This document shows, piece by piece, positions 1 to 13,294 of a stretch of DNA of 64,000 bases; the first letter of the stretch is position 1, and the number at the start of each line of letters is the position of its first letter. Origin of the DNA: Dimorphilus gyrociliatus (taxonomy: Eukaryota > Annelida > Polychaeta > Dinophilidae); contig CAJFCJ010000006.1 in NCBI GenBank assembly GCA_904063045.1, positions 3,054,408-3,118,407 of the forward strand. The letters are read 5' to 3'. Below the pieces are notes generated by a model. It did no database searches. It saw only the letters and a list, made by a program, of their open reading frames with translations, and was not told where the DNA came from. The position numbers and the translations under genes were made by a program.

Positions 1-897
1 TAACAAATCAATACTTTTTAAATAAGCTATATCTGTGAATATAAATCTTTTTTATGGGGGCCATTTCCGGTCGCATACTTTCTAGCGGATTGATAGACAC
101 TGGCTGTTTTTTCTCCAGAATTTTTATTGCATGAAGGGCTCCTATCAATTCTTTGTTTGACAAGCTTTATACAATACTGAACGTTGACCTAAATAAATTA
201 ATAGTTTTCTGATAAAATTTGTTAGGTTTTTGTTCTAAAAAAAAAAAGAAATACTTAATTTAAACTATTCATTGTTCCTTTAATGTTTTATATTTTCCAA
301 CGCAAATCATTAAACAAATTTTTATGAACAGTCTATTTTTAAAAAATAACTATTTTAAAGTAAAAAATAATATACTTAACAATAGTTTTCTCATTGTTTG
401 ATGATTATTCATCACGGATTGTAATCTCCAAAATATCCGGTTGCTGAAAAACACACTTTATCAAATACTCTTGATAGAATGTCTGTTTTTTTTTAAAAAA
501 AACTTTCCATTTATAAAAAGATCTTATGTTGACAATGTTTATTGTTCAGATCCGAAAATTTGATAAGAATCTTTTTGTAGTTTGAAAAAGAAAATTGAAA
601 AGGATAAAACGAATTATTATGTTTTCTTAACTGTTTTACAGGTGATAAGTTTTATTGCTTGAGGGCAACAGACTAAAATTAAGTAAACACACTGGAACAT
701 ATTTTTTATCCAGATGAAATGAAAACACCGATCAATTGTGATAAACTGTTTATTATACAATAATTTTTTTCCTGTCAATTATCACTTATTTTACAGACTA
801 TATCTAAAATTAACTAATCTACATTTAATGCTTGATACCCCTTTTTGTGAACTAAATTATAATTAGGCCTATTCTAATAGTACAACTTGTTTTACAG
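1..897. other. 5' flank or intron of the integrin gene
   Basis: This is AT-rich sequence ahead of the first integrin exon I can support. The exon at 898 is preceded by a clear acceptor (TTTTACAG), so this stretch is at least partly intron. The upstream exon with the signal peptide was not found and probably lies left of the window. On the minus strand, two short open stretches (about 25-165 and 405-482) look slightly coding-like but could not be joined into a gene. Confidence 0.5.
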
Positions 898-3800
898 GCT
901 ATTAGTTGGTTCGCCATTGCATTCATCTACATATAATAATGAAATTGAGGACTTTAGCTGCAAACACTCTTCATTATTAGAAAATGAGTTATATAGAAGA
1001 AAACCTGGCTCAACCTTTCAATGTGACATCGAAGCCACTACTAAACAGTTAAACAATTGTTCCTACTGGATTACCGGATGGGAAACTTGCCTCCCAACGG
1101 CGTTATATAAACTAGAAGGACTAAAACCCAATAGTCCTTACAATGTTCAAGAGAGCCGAAGAGGAATGGGCTTGGGAACAGTTGTTCATTCGTCCTCAAA
1201 AGATCGAAGTGTTGATCCACTTAAGTATGAATCTCTTGCCTGTGCCCCTTTGTGGTCAACAGTGTTAAATACTGAGGAAAAAATGTTCACCATGGGTACT
1301 TGTTTTCGTGAACCAATAGAGGTAAAAAAAATATTTGTGTTGTAGTTCTAAATCAACAGGCAAATTAAATTTTTCAGACACCCCCGAGTAGAAGAGCCAA
1401 AGGTTATGATTGGTTTACTTTCTCAAGACCGGCCAAATTAAATCTTGACAGTCGCTCGGATATCCAGGATATTTTTCAATTTTTTCATAACTCAGCCCAA
1501 GGATTCTCAGTCGATAGTAATAAAAAAAGTCAAGTTCAAGTTGCGGGAGCACCTCTAGCCAATTTTTTCAGAGGTGGATTTATTATATCCTTAATCGGTG
1601 ATGAAGAGGAGTATAAAGGGAAAAACAATAGGGATGAAACTGCTAAGGTTGGACGATATGTCTTACATTATCCAACAGGAAATAACCGCTTGAAGAGATT
1701 GGATAAAATACATTATTCGGGTATGTTGGGATATTCTGTAGCTCTACTTAGTGTTACAGATCCTAAAGATCCACGCAGATTTGATGATAAATATCGCACT
1801 AGCTTTACTAAGTGTTTGGCATATAATAATTCAAATGACTGCAGGCATGATGAGAGAATGAAACTATTTAAGAAATGTTCAAAAGGTGACTTTGAGATAT
1901 GTCGGCTAAGCACACTGGAATTAACGCCACATTTTTATAGCAATGTTGGTGTTGTTGCTGGAGCACCAGCTCTCGAAACGTCTAGTGGCGCATTAGTCCT
2001 GTTCAGAGTAATTGCTTTGAAAAACCCCAGCTTTGCCTACAAAGAAGATCCTTATCCAATGAGAATGATGTGGCAATATAATTCCACAGAAATTGGGGAG
2101 CGCCTAGGAACATCCCTGCTTAGTATGGATATTAATGGAGATGGATTCGATGATATTATTTCTGGAGCTCCGTATTATACGAATGAAAAAAGAACCAAAG
2201 GTGGTAGAGTCTATCTCTTTCTATCGAATGGAAAAGACTTGGTCGATAGTGATGTCTATCCTGAACCAGTTAAAATTGCTGTTGATCAAACTGAGACCAC
2301 AAATTGTGCTAAAAAGAAATGCTATTCTTTTCAATTTGGAAAGTCATTGGCCAATGCTGGTGACCTAGATGGTGATGGAATCGATGATTTGGCAGTGGGG
2401 GCGCCTTATGAAGATTTGGGTGCTGTTTATATATTCTCAGGAGGATCAAGATCACAAGAGGAATGGAAAAATGTCAAACCTTCACAAAAAATAACAGTTG
2501 ATTCTCTTGGGGATGAATCTGTCAAGCAAATTCTAAATAAGGGAACTTTCGGTTGGTCTCTTTCAGGTGGTTTAGACATGAATGATGACGGTTTAATCGA
2601 TTTATCCGTTGGAGCTTATAAATCAGATGCTGTGCTATCTCTCTTCAGTAGGCCCGTTGTTTTCGTGAAATGGAGCTTTAAATATCCACAGAATTTTGAC
2701 TATGAATCTAAGACATTCGAATTTAGAGTTTGCGCAGAAGTAACAGGTAGTCGGCCTTCAATTTCAAAAATACTTAATTCAATGAATTATGTAATATATG
2801 AGGATTTATCTACCGGAGCTCCGCAGCGCTTCAAAATTGATGATGAAATCGGAAAGAAGAAAGGCGTTTTAATGGAAACAATCGCCTTAAATACAAAAAT
2901 CTGCGAAACGTTTACATTAAAACTCTTAGACAATACCAGAGATCTTATCAGTGGCCTTAGACTTACTATAGTAATAGAGGCAACACAGCCGGACAAAGTT
3001 CTTGGAAATCAAATTAAATTGGTTAACTACCCTGCTGTCATGGATAAAGACAAAATTCGGTCAAAAATTATTCCATTTAAGACAACATGCCAGCAGGTTC
3101 CATGCCGTTGCGACTTAGTAACGAAAGTAAAACCGAATTTACCTTTAATTGACCCTCGGGAAAACGTCTATTTGTTTGATACTAAAGAAAACATCAATAA
3201 TACGATTAGAATGGATTTTACCGTTGAGAACAACGGCGAAGAAGCTCATGATCCTAAGCTAATTATAGAACCCCCAGATAGTTTTAGATTGATTAATTTT
3301 GTAAAAACTGAAAATTCTCGGTGTTTTACCAGTTTAAACACCTCTGTTATAACTTGTAATCTGAAAGCACCCTTAAAACAAGGAGAAAAATCTGTGGTGG
3401 CTATAGACTTTCAATTTCAGCTTAGTCTATCTTCAAGTCTCTCTCTATTTCGAGCAGAGGCTAAATCAATCAGTGAAGAAACTCATCCAGAATCCAATAT
3501 CGTGATTAATCGCATAAAGGCAAGTGTTACAATTAATTTAAGTCTGAGAGGACTGTCATCGCCAGACAGTCTGTTTATTGAAGGAGATATTAGAGGAGCA
3601 TCTTCATTTAACTCAACAAAACAAATTGGACCTCCTGTTCAACACATTTTCAATGTTCGTAACGAAGGAAATTTTACCGTTCAAAACGTTCGTTTAGTCG
3701 TACACTTTCCATACGAATTAAAACCTTTAGATGGGGACGATCATGGAAAATATCTTTTCTACGTCGAGAAAATTCCAAATGTAGAGTGTTTTATTAAACC

Positions 3801-4447
3801 AGAATATGTTATAAATCCAGAAAATTATATCATCGGTGATTCAAAAACAGTTTCAAGTCAAAAATCAGTTTCAAAGAGGTCAGTAGGCGACTCGACAGGA
3901 GAGGATTATGGAAATTCAGTGTCAGATGGAACAACTTTAAAGGTTGGCTGTAAATTATTAGGTGCTAGATGCGCAGTTATCACCTGCGTTTTTAAAAGAA
4001 TCAATACTGGACAATCAGCAGATGTTAAAATTTATGCAAGAGCTTGGAATACAACTTTCTTACAGGTAAATATATAGAATTTCTCTGTTTTTTACAATAA
4101 TAAAATATAAGAGTTTTTATTAAGAAATATGTTTTGTTCAAAAGGAATTTGCCGAATACGAAACAGTTCATGTTCAATCGGAAGCCAGTTTAGAATATGG
4201 CGAAAATTTGTTTGATCGTACACCGGAGAATAACAATTTTACTATTATAACGGAGATCCAAACTTCTAAAATATTTGAAAAGAAGGGAATAAAAATTTGG
4301 CATATTATTTTAGCAGCAATTGGAGGTTTCCTAATTTTGCTTGTAGTCTTATTTTTATGCTGGAAGTGTGGTTTCTTCAAGAGATCGAAAAGAGACGAAA
4401 TGTATGTGTATCAAGGAAAAAAACGAAAGACGAAGGACAATTTATAG
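898..4447 (+). CDS. Integrin alpha subunit, 5' end missing
   Basis: This is a cell-surface adhesion receptor subunit that pairs with integrin beta to bind extracellular matrix. Exons are 898-1321, 1378-4065 and 4145-4447, with matching phases. FG-GAP beta-propeller repeats are visible with calcium-binding loops of the DxNGDGxxD type (DINGDGFDD, DLDGDGIDD, DMNDDGLID). There is no inserted I domain. A basic SVSKRSV site near the end of the long exon looks like the furin-type cut that splits heavy and light chains in laminin-type alpha subunits. One transmembrane helix is followed by the diagnostic GFFKR motif and a short tail of about 25 residues. The first exon (signal peptide and first propeller strand) is absent, because the exon at 898 starts inside a codon after an acceptor. 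The exact alpha class is inferred, not proven. Confidence 0.93.
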
Positions 4448-6310
4448 ATGATTTTTTATTTTATAGGATGAAATAATTTTACTAGTCAGTAACGTTTTTT
4501 TTTAAAGAATAAGCTCGTACTCTTTGAATGAAACGGTCCAGTAGATTTAGACGCTTAGTTCTGTTTGTTTTTCTTCCTTTTTTTACTGTTAAAAATTTTT
4601 TAAAGATTTGTATCTGTAGGTATTTCGAAGTATTGCTGTTGGTGCTAATGAACGAACATAGATTATTCAGATGTAATTTATTTCTCATGCTCTTTTGTCG
4701 TATAGCTTTTATACAACTTACAAAGTATATATATTTATTTACTTATATATACTATTTTCTCTTCTATTATGCAGTTTACATTTAGAATCAAAGATAAACA
4801 TTATTTTTAGTGTTTTATCTCTAGTTTATCCTGTTCGTTCTCTCTAAGTAGTAGATGCATTTTGAATATGCCGTTTTAATAATGCAGATGGTCAGATACC
4901 GATATAAAGTATATAGGTACAAAAACTTGTTTTTAACAACTGAGGACTACAAAAATACTTAAAAAATTTTTGAGTAATTTTTTAATAGTGGAATGCTAAA
5001 AAAAAAATTAACATCAAAATAAGATGTAATAGAAATTCAAGCTAATCTGCTCATCTGTTCTAAGAAACATAACTGCTTAATTTTTGTTACATGAGTTTGT
5101 TTTCTCTTTTTTTTTCTATTTCAGTGAAATATGCATAATGTTTGTTTTCGTACGAGTTCAAAAGAATATTAATTCGTACTTGAATTTATTTTAGATTTAT
5201 CTTGAAATGATAAAAAAAAAGAAAAATCAGTAGTTAACTTAATATAGACAAAAGTATAAAGGATAAAACGATGATATTGTATTGCTTTCGCTACTATACT
5301 ATTTTATCTATATAATGTTGACTTACTGTTTTTTAGATTTAATAATCAATGTTTTATATATACACATATTTGTTTATGTAAGAAAAATAAACGTCTATTC
5401 TTTTTGTTTGTCTCAAGGTCATAATTAAGTTTATCATGCATGGCTTATTCTTTTATATATATATATAAAAGAGTGTTACGAAGCATTATGTTTATTTTTT
5501 ATTGTTTTCGTGAGCTTAATAACCAAAGATTTGTAAATGTAATGTAACGAATTTTTCTTTCAAATGATTTAAAAAATTCGTTAAATCTATAAAGAAATAT
5601 ATATAAAAAAAGTGTTGATTGTAGGAGAAAAAAATCAATAAAATATTAAGTGTTCAATTTTGAAAGAAAACAACAACAAACAAACAAAAAAAGTGAAGGA
5701 ATGTATTATGCAAATAGATTAAAAGAAAAAACAGAATACTTTCTATATTAGTATACATATTTATATTTATATATACAGTATATCTTACATTACAAGTATA
5801 TATTTATATGTATTGTTTATGTTGCTTCTCTTACTTTTGCTTTCTACCATAAAAGTCTTTTAAACTTGTTAGCATTTGTAGAATTTACCTTTTTAGTATA
5901 TACAGTATATTTATGTATAAAGTATATGCTTTTAAAGAAAATTGTAATATGCTAAATGGAAATAATTGTTTAAAGGATCCTAATGAAAACAATAAAGATT
6001 TCTCTTTTTGTATTCTTATTAATCTATTGTTATTTTTCAACAAAATTAATAACTTATTCATTTCATAATAAACAGACGAAGTGTATTACAGTCACGCACC
6101 AATCGACTAGAAATGATATAATTAAACAGCGTCGAAAAACTTTGAAAAATGGACGGTTTCAATGTATATACTGTAAAAAGTTGTATATACCTATATTACA
6201 TATATATAAAACTATAAAGAGATGTACATATATATGTAATTATAGTTTTAAAAAAGCATTATATTTATTGCGTGTATCGATACAAAGATAGCACTTAAAT
6301 GTAATATCAA
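4448..6310. other. Tail-to-tail intergenic region
   Basis: This is AT-rich DNA between the 3' ends of the integrin and JHY-like genes, presumably both 3' UTRs. It holds two copies of TATACAGTATA (5772 and 5899). One open frame at 5983-6291 encodes 102 residues with a hydrophobic start, discussed under findings. No convincing gene is seen. Confidence 0.6.
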
Positions 6311-9300
6311 CTAAGCGTGTTGTTGTTGTATTAAAAGTGCCTGTTGCCTTTCCATTTCGTGTCTCTCACGCAAGGCTTCTAAATCAATTAATTCAGGAGT
6401 TTCTTCTACGTTCAAATCGACTCCATGAGTAGGACTTTTTTGTTCTTTAGGTTTTTGTTTCGGTGGTTTTTTCACCTGTTTCGCATACTGCATTGCTTTT
6501 GACCTTGCGCTAACAAGATCTTCTTTATCTAGGTTTTCTAAATTAGGTCTGGAAGACGACTTCTTGATACCTTTAAGGTCTTGACGGTTTTTTTCTTGCA
6601 CTTGTTTAGCATATTCTTGTTTTCTTTGAGCTTTTTCTTTCTATATATTTGAACAGAGTTTTAGAAAAAGGGTGCTTTACTTTTGATATATATATATACA
6701 GTATACCTTATCTCTAAGAGTTTCATTATCCAAATCGGGTCCTAAACCCCCCAATTTCACTTCTCTATTCATCCTCTTATAATCCTCAATTGTATAGATC
6801 TGATAATTCTTTTCATTCTTTGCTCTCTTCTCCTCTTTCTGCTTTTCGATTTCATATTGCTCAGCGTAAGTAAGTTGTTGACTTTTAGGCATTTGATGTC
6901 TGGGCGTCGGTTTTATGTCCCGAGGTGTTTGATTGTCTTCTGTACTATTTGAAGGAATTGGCGGTAGTACTCTATATGGACTTTCGACAGTTTGAATACT
7001 ATCGGCGCTATTTGGAACTTGGGCAGGCATAGTAAAAATATCTGCCGTCTGATGAGCGAAGAAATCATTTTCAGACGATCGACGTTTGTACCATGTTGGA
7101 ACCTGAGTTGAAACTTGAGTAGGTACCTGGTAGCCCATCTGCTGCTAATTAAAACAATAAGCTAATCAAATATCTAAGGCTTTTCTACAAATAGATACTT
7201 ACAGGAGCTACGGGAACCTGCTGTTGTACAGCGCTGGGTTTCTTACTTAATTTCCTTTTATTACCAGAGCCGTCTTTCTGCGTTGCCAAGCTTGTCGATC
7301 TATTTTTCCATAACCTCTCAGCTTCACTTTGATATTCCTCATCACTAGCTTCCTGGTTGATAAATTTTTCAACATTCCTTGGTTTTTGAGCCTTCGGAAT
7401 TTTTTCTTTTCGCCTAGGTGTTGGTGAAGTCTGCTTTTTCTCTGCAAAGATTTGACCGTAACTCTTTTTTTGTTGCTTTTTATTTAAAGATTCAATGTTT
7501 CGTTCGATAAAATCTTTTGAAAAATTTTCCCGGTTCTTTTCACTCTGTTCTTCCGGTTGCTGAGCGTACTTTAAATATCTCGGATCAATTTGATTGTTGG
7601 AAGCCTATTATAAAATTATAAATCAATTACAGTAAGAAAATAATTAATAAGGATACTCACTAAGGATGGATCGGTACTCTTTGGTACTGGACTTAATTGT
7701 TGCGCCATCTGTTGCTGTTGAAGTATTTGTTGCTGCATCATCATAAATTGTTGCAATTGTTGCTGTTGTTGCATTTGTTGCTGTTGGATATTACTTTGTA
7801 TGACTGCTTGTTGTTGCAGTTGATGAGCAAGTATATCTGTTGATACTCTTGGAGACTTTTCTTTAAACCTTCGTGGTGATTTTAAAGAATTAGGAGGATC
7901 TAAGTCGTCAGAGTCTGAATCATCCGAATCTGTATCATCAAAATTTGCAGTTTTTTTAACAACTTTTCGAGTTCGTTCCCGTTCTTTTCGTTTTTCTTCT
8001 TCCAAACGTCGTTTTAGTTCTTCTTGTTCTTGCTCTTTCCTCCTTTGAATCTCTTTTTTCCTAAGTTCCTCTTCTAACAATTTTTTTCGCTCCAGCTCTT
8101 TTTGTTTCTTCCTAAATTCTTCTCTTGCCAATTCCTCCTCCATAAGTTTTATCCTCTCCTGCTCTTCGTATCTGTTTAGTTCATTTTGTAACTTTTGCTG
8201 TTCAAATATCTGCCTTTGCTGGGCTCGTTTTTCCTTTCTAGCTACGAATAACTCGTGAAGCTCTTCCTCGTCCTCCCTGCGCCTTAGCTCCTCCAAACTC
8301 TCTCTTGACGGTTGGGTTATTGTTGTAACATTACTGGTAGGATTGCTATAATATCTCTCTGATTCATAATCCAGAGAATCAACAGGAAGAGGTTCGCTTT
8401 CTTCATTCCTTTCCCATTCATCACTCTTATGCATATCATTTTCGTTATCAGCTATCCGCTTTTTTAATCGCTCTTGATACATTCTCTCCTGCTGTAAATC
8501 TTGCTCTTCCTACCAAAAATATTTTTGCGTTAAGTACACTAGAATTGACACTAACAATATAATTGATCCTTTTATCGATAGTCTATAACAGTAGTAATTA
8601 CAAAGGAAATGTTATAAAAAAGTATTGCGAAATAATCCAGACACATAATGCCAGTAGTTTGATTTTTAAAGATTTTCAATAGTGTTTGTTAGGAAGAAAG
8701 CAAAGAGGGGAAGGGGGAAAACAAAAAACAGCAAATTTCATTGAAAAGAAATAATAAGAAGATAATTCGATTGTTAAGAAAAACAAAAATATAAAAAGAA
8801 AATGACCTAAAAATCAATACTTCACTTTTTAAATAAACAACACACCTGCTCTTTTTTGACCTGTGCTTTCGAAAAAGGTGATTCGATGGGTTGAACGGGC
8901 TTACTAACTCTAAGCAATCCTTGAGGCGGCTAAATAAATCGTGACAAACGAAATCATAACACTCGAAAAACAAAACAAATTAAAATATGATGGTAAAAAA
9001 ATAATTTTTTCTCTTTCGACAAAAAAGCAAACGAATATTAAAATAGATTAATTAAATATTTACTGTTGAATTTATTGTTGTTGTTGTTGCTGTTGATAAT
9101 CCTTTGTAACTTCTATCTTCGTATCTGAGAAATGAAGAAGAAGAATGAAAGGTAATGGAATATATAAATAATCAAACGGGTATTAACATATAGTATTTAC
9201 CTATCCGAATAAGCTGATATACTTGATGGTTGCTTAGGTCTTATCCTTTCTATGGGCTTTATTTTTTTAGCACTAGTTACTTCTAGAGAATCATCAACGT

Positions 9301-9874
9301 TCTCGTTAACGTATTCGTATCTATATCGGTAGGGTGAAAGAAGAAGAATGAATGCTTTAATAAGAAACTCTCGTCACAGAGAATGAGGATTGGTTTTTGA
9401 AATAACATAAATACTAAGAGGATTAATGAATGACATTATTAGAGTAAATTTCCTGTATAAACTTCTAGATTAATAAATTAGACCTTTTAATCCGATAGGG
9501 TCAAGCTGTTTTTTTTAAAATTCCCTATCTAATTCTATATCACATTTGCCTAACGAAGGCCTATACTATCGACAGTATTATATATTGCTATTGATTTTAA
9601 AATAAACTGAAAATTTTATAAGTAAATTTGCGTTATTCTCCTCTCTTCCCTTTTTTGTGTTAAAGAAAGCTAATAGTTTACTTTTAAGAGAGAGAATACA
9701 AATTTTAAAATTTGTTCTTTTTCGAACAATTCTAAAGTAATAAAAGTTTAGATACTTTTCGTCCTCTTCGTCGCCCTTTCGAACTCTAGCAGAACCTAGA
9801 GAACTCATTGTCCTCTCACGTAAAAGGTCGAGCAACTTTTCGTTATCCGTCGCTAAGATTCTTCCTTGACTCAT
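6311..9874 (-). CDS. JHY: JHY-like coiled-coil protein (C11orf63 family)
   Basis: Eight minus-strand exons join in phase: 9756-9874, 9201-9320, 9064-9124, 8846-8929, 7661-8509, 7203-7604, 6707-7144 and 6311-6640. They encode about 800 residues, close to vertebrate JHY. Visible features are a short N-terminal segment, a long charged Glu/Lys/Arg coiled coil in the fifth exon, an acidic Asp/Ser stretch, a Gln-rich run, and a conserved C-terminal part with EVKLGGLGPDLDNE, a repeated EYAKQV-type motif and a final LRERHEMERQQAL segment. Those last motifs are what point to JHY, which in mouse is needed for normal ependymal cilia. The family call rests on remembered C-terminal motifs; a different centrosomal or ciliary coiled-coil protein is possible. 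The start at 9874 is the first Met of the first exon. Confidence 0.65.
6695..6705. repeat. TATACAGTATA word overlapping a splice donor
   Basis: One of seven exact copies of this near-palindromic 11-mer in the window (5772, 5899, 6695, 18872, 33162, 43408, 50278). This copy lies at the 5' end of a JHY-like intron and contributes its donor (GTATAC) on the minus strand. Confidence 0.6.
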
Positions 9875-10134
9875 TTGATCTTAAGTAATTGAACGCTTAA
9901 TCTCAAATTACTCCTGGTTAATATATCCTCAATATCGCTCTACAACAACATTTAATTACACTTCTACAGATATTATATTATTTAACATACTTATTCTCCA
10001 ATTCTACAACTTCTTTCTTATCAGATTAAGAGGTAATTTATGTAGATAATCTTTAAATTCCCATAAAGTTTCGAAAGACGACGTTGTCGAATTTCTCAAA
10101 CTCCCATCGTGCAGTGTGTTGTCTTGGTAACAAA

Positions 10135-10494
10135 ATGGCCGATGAAGTTGTAAACAAATTTGGCGCGTTTCTTTCAACAATACTTATAATAAATTCATTA
10201 ATAATTCGAGAAAGTAGAGTAAGTTGTTCGTTTTGTCAAATGTATTAAGTCTGATAAATACTGCATATATTAATACTTTTACGAAAAGCGCATGTTAAAT
10301 TTGTCAATCTTTTTAACAACATTGACTAGACTAATTAAACAGTAGAGTTACAGGACCTTATATTTTGCTGTAACATACTTTCTTTCAAAAATAATGAACA
10401 AAGTTTGACAAAATACAAAAAATGAATAAAAAAATATTCAGATTATTGCTTAAAGCAGACTGTTGCTTTGCGTCCTTTAATCCTAACTGTTTGA
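10135..10494 (+). CDS. Tentative two-exon micro-gene, divergent from JHY
   Basis: An ATG at 10135 opens 28 codons (start MADEVVNKFGAF, then a hydrophobic stretch) and ends exactly in phase at a strong GTAAGT donor after 10218. A plausible second exon starts after an AG at about 10455 or 10458 and stops at TGA 10492-10494, giving a protein near 40 residues with one possible membrane segment. The start sits about 260 bp from the divergent JHY start, in a locally GC-richer patch, as expected for a bidirectional promoter. I recognise no family. The gene could be spurious or have a different second exon. Confidence 0.3.
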
Positions 10495-10676
10495 TTTGTC
10501 AGAATTTTACCTAGGAGAAAACAAAAACAAACACCGTTAGACGGAATTTTTTCTTTTTTTTGGCAAAAATTAATCGTTAAATTTCCTTTTTTCAAGGTTA
10601 ATTATTATTAATATTTTTTTATCTCATTCGAAAAAGAGATCAATACTCAACATTTTAACATACATATTGACTAAGT

Positions 10677-12691
10677 TCATTCATTCTTATTTTTTCTTCT
10701 CATTATACGCCTCACTCTTAACATAATAGACTTTCTTGCTGCACTCGATAATCTGGTCACTAAACAAAATATAGTTGCGGCTAAAAAAGCCATATTGTAG
10801 CAGGTTACGAAAACTATGTTGTGTAACCATTTTGGTGGTGTTCCTGGATGAAAGTCAGTAAATCCTAATGTTCTAGCCAAAAGGGGCATAGCTGAAGATA
10901 TAATTAACCACAAAGAACAATTTCCGATTAGTTTTGTTGTTGATGTGTTGGATTTGAGTAACATTAACTTTGGACTTATATAAGGAAGACAGTAAAGTCC
11001 TACAATAGACGAAAAGGTAACATAGAGAATTACCAGCAAGTATAAAGTTGAACCAAATAAGCCTGGAAAATTTGGAAAAAATATAATTTTAGTTTTATTA
11101 AAAAAGAAGAAAACAAACCTAATCTTGAAAAGCTCGCAGCTCCTAAAACCAAGTTCTTGGAAATTGCAGGAGAAGAAGTTCCAATTAATAATTCCAATGT
11201 ATTTCTCAGCACTAGTAGACCGCAAACCGCAGTTAAACTAACTAGTGCAGCAAATAATATAGGGAAAATAATGATTCTAATATAGTCCCTCTTCACTCCA
11301 AGCCATCTTCTTCTTTCTAATTCCGTATAATCATTGTCCAAATCGCTCAATTTCTTTTCATAATCGTGTAATGAATGAGATTCGTTGTTACCATTCGCCA
11401 ATTTTGAATAATTTGATGAGGAATGTTTCAACCAATTGAGATGACGACGAAGTGTTTCTTGTTCAAGAGACGTTGTATAAAGTTCATCTTCGATTTTGCG
11501 TAGAAAAGCAGGTTTTTTTACAAGTTTTCCGAGTAATGTGAACATTCTTACAAAACCCAATGGAGTACAAACTATTTTGAACAAAGAATAAGAATGATTG
11601 AGCGTTAATCGTTTATGTAAAAAATACCCCACCAGATGGCGGTTTCATTGTTAGAAATTATGCAAATTATTGAAATAATCTTTAAGAAATCTAAAATAAT
11701 ACTTACTAAATAGCAATAATACTCCAATTAGAGAGATACAAGAGTATAAATAGGGCAAATAAAAGCTCCAAACATCTAAAATAGGCTTTTTTTATTAATT
11801 AGTTCAAAAATAAATATGAACTATCTCACCAAACAAAGTTCGCTTGCTCCATTCGTCCTTGTTGAAAATGGCTGCAAATATGAACGTCAAACCACAGGCC
11901 ATGATTGCCATTAAGATTAGAACTAAAGCAGTTTCATAAACTCTGCTCATAATTCCCTTTCTACAACCGGGTAGACCTTCTGCCTCGGTAAACAAATAGG
12001 CAAACGGCATTAAAATCAGTAAACTTAGATTAGAGAATAGGGAAACCCAATTCCATAAACCTTCAATTAAAGAAGAATTTAGCCATTGCATGTAATACGA
12101 ATTGGTATAATGGAGCAAAAGTTCGTTAGATATTATTGAAATTGGAAGAAGTAACGCTGCTCCTAATGAACTAGATAAAGTAAACGTGCACATCCACAAT
12201 CTATTAAAGAGAATAAAATAAAAATAAGAATATATATGTATATAGATAGATATATATAGTGTTAGTATTATACAATATATGTCTTTTAACAAAGAGCTCA
12301 AGTATTCCTTGAATACAAATATTTTTAAGTAATGTCGAGTTTAAATGGAAATAAAATTTAGAATGTTTGAATTAATATTTGATACTGAATAGATATCAAC
12401 TTTCTTTATCGTCTATTCAAAATATCTTTTCTATTTCCTTTGTACTTACGATATTCTATAAACAATGGCATCTTCTTTTTCACCGGAAAAATGATCTTCG
12501 CAAATAGTCTTTTTTTTAAAATATGTTAGGAAGAAGTATGAAGAAACGTAAAGAATGATGAAGACTAGCAAGAAGATCTGAAAATATTGATTTTAAAATA
12601 AAATTTCATCGGTCCACTTGACACTTACGATATATTGACGAACTGCGTTGTGAAACAACCTTTCACGTAATTCGACGTCACTATCATCCAT
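10677..12691 (-). CDS. LMBR1: LMBR1/LMBR1L-type multipass membrane protein
   Basis: Six exons join in phase: 12629-12691, 12450-12577, 11830-12200, 11707-11775, 11119-11571 and 10677-11062. They encode 489 residues, essentially the length of human LMBR1 (490). The protein is a multipass membrane protein of the LIMR family. LMBR1L is reported as a lipocalin-1 receptor and Wnt modulator; the function of LMBR1 itself is unclear. Matching landmarks are FHNAVRQ near the start, ALLLPISIISNELLL, YYMQWLN, the FYLPYLYSCISLIGVLLLF helix, CTPLGFVRMF, a coiled-coil loop, and KLIGNCSLWLIISSAMP near the end. It lies head-to-head with the KDM3 gene, 600 bp apart. LMBR1 and LMBR1L split within vertebrates, so this is probably their common ancestor type. 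Confidence 0.93.
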
Positions 12692-13294
12692 AATTTTCTA
12701 CAGCTTTCCCGATCATCCAGTATATAGTCTCTCGAGAGCTTTTAACAAAAAAATAACACAATCACTTCTTATTGAGAACCGCTTGTTATGGGTTTAACTA
12801 TAACATGAATGGGAAATAATCAGCTGAGAGTTTTAGTTATCTTCATATTAATTAAAACATAGAGTTGACTCTTTTCATTTTAACAATAAAACGTAAAAGC
12901 ATCCTTATAGAAAATATAATTTTTAAAACTCTTTAGCAAACTATAATTTTCATATTATAACCAGCAATTTCATGCACACTCAAAAATCAGCTCAAGATAA
13001 AAGATATTTACCTCAATGGGAATTTTTTTATTTAAACGAATATCTCTTCGAACTCTAGAACTCTGATTTCGAAGTAAATTGTAGCGTTCATCCCTGTTTA
13101 CATTAATTTAAATGAGTAAAACTAATTAAGCTTAGTCCTCGATTTTCTGTGATATGAGGTGACCCAGGTTTTAGTCACAACTGCCATAGAAATAATTTTT
13201 ACGCATGCGCAAAAGTAGAATTTCCGCAACCGGAACGCTCATTTAAAGAGAGAAATTGTGGTGTATCACTAAATTAAGCCCCATTTCTTTCGAA
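12692..13294. promoter_or_regulatory. Bidirectional promoter region LMBR1/KDM3
   Basis: This 603 bp divergent spacer holds an NRF1-like word, ACGCATGCGCAAAA, at 13201-13214 followed by an ETS-like ACCGGAA at about 13230, both roughly 65-95 bp before the KDM3 start. Site calls are by consensus only. Confidence 0.45.
13201..13214. promoter_or_regulatory. NRF1-like site upstream of KDM3
   Basis: The word GCATGCGCA is the core of the NRF1 consensus, a common CpG-containing promoter element. A similar, fully palindromic version lies in the septin promoter at 57897. Confidence 0.45.

Noticed and set aside
4528-4785. 85-codon plus-strand frame after the integrin gene
   Set aside because: Phe/Leu/Tyr-rich translation of AT-rich 3' UTR; no signal peptide design or family match.
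8689-8973. 94-codon minus-strand frame inside the JHY gene
   Set aside because: It runs through an intron in the wrong frame; the true exon here is 8846-8929.
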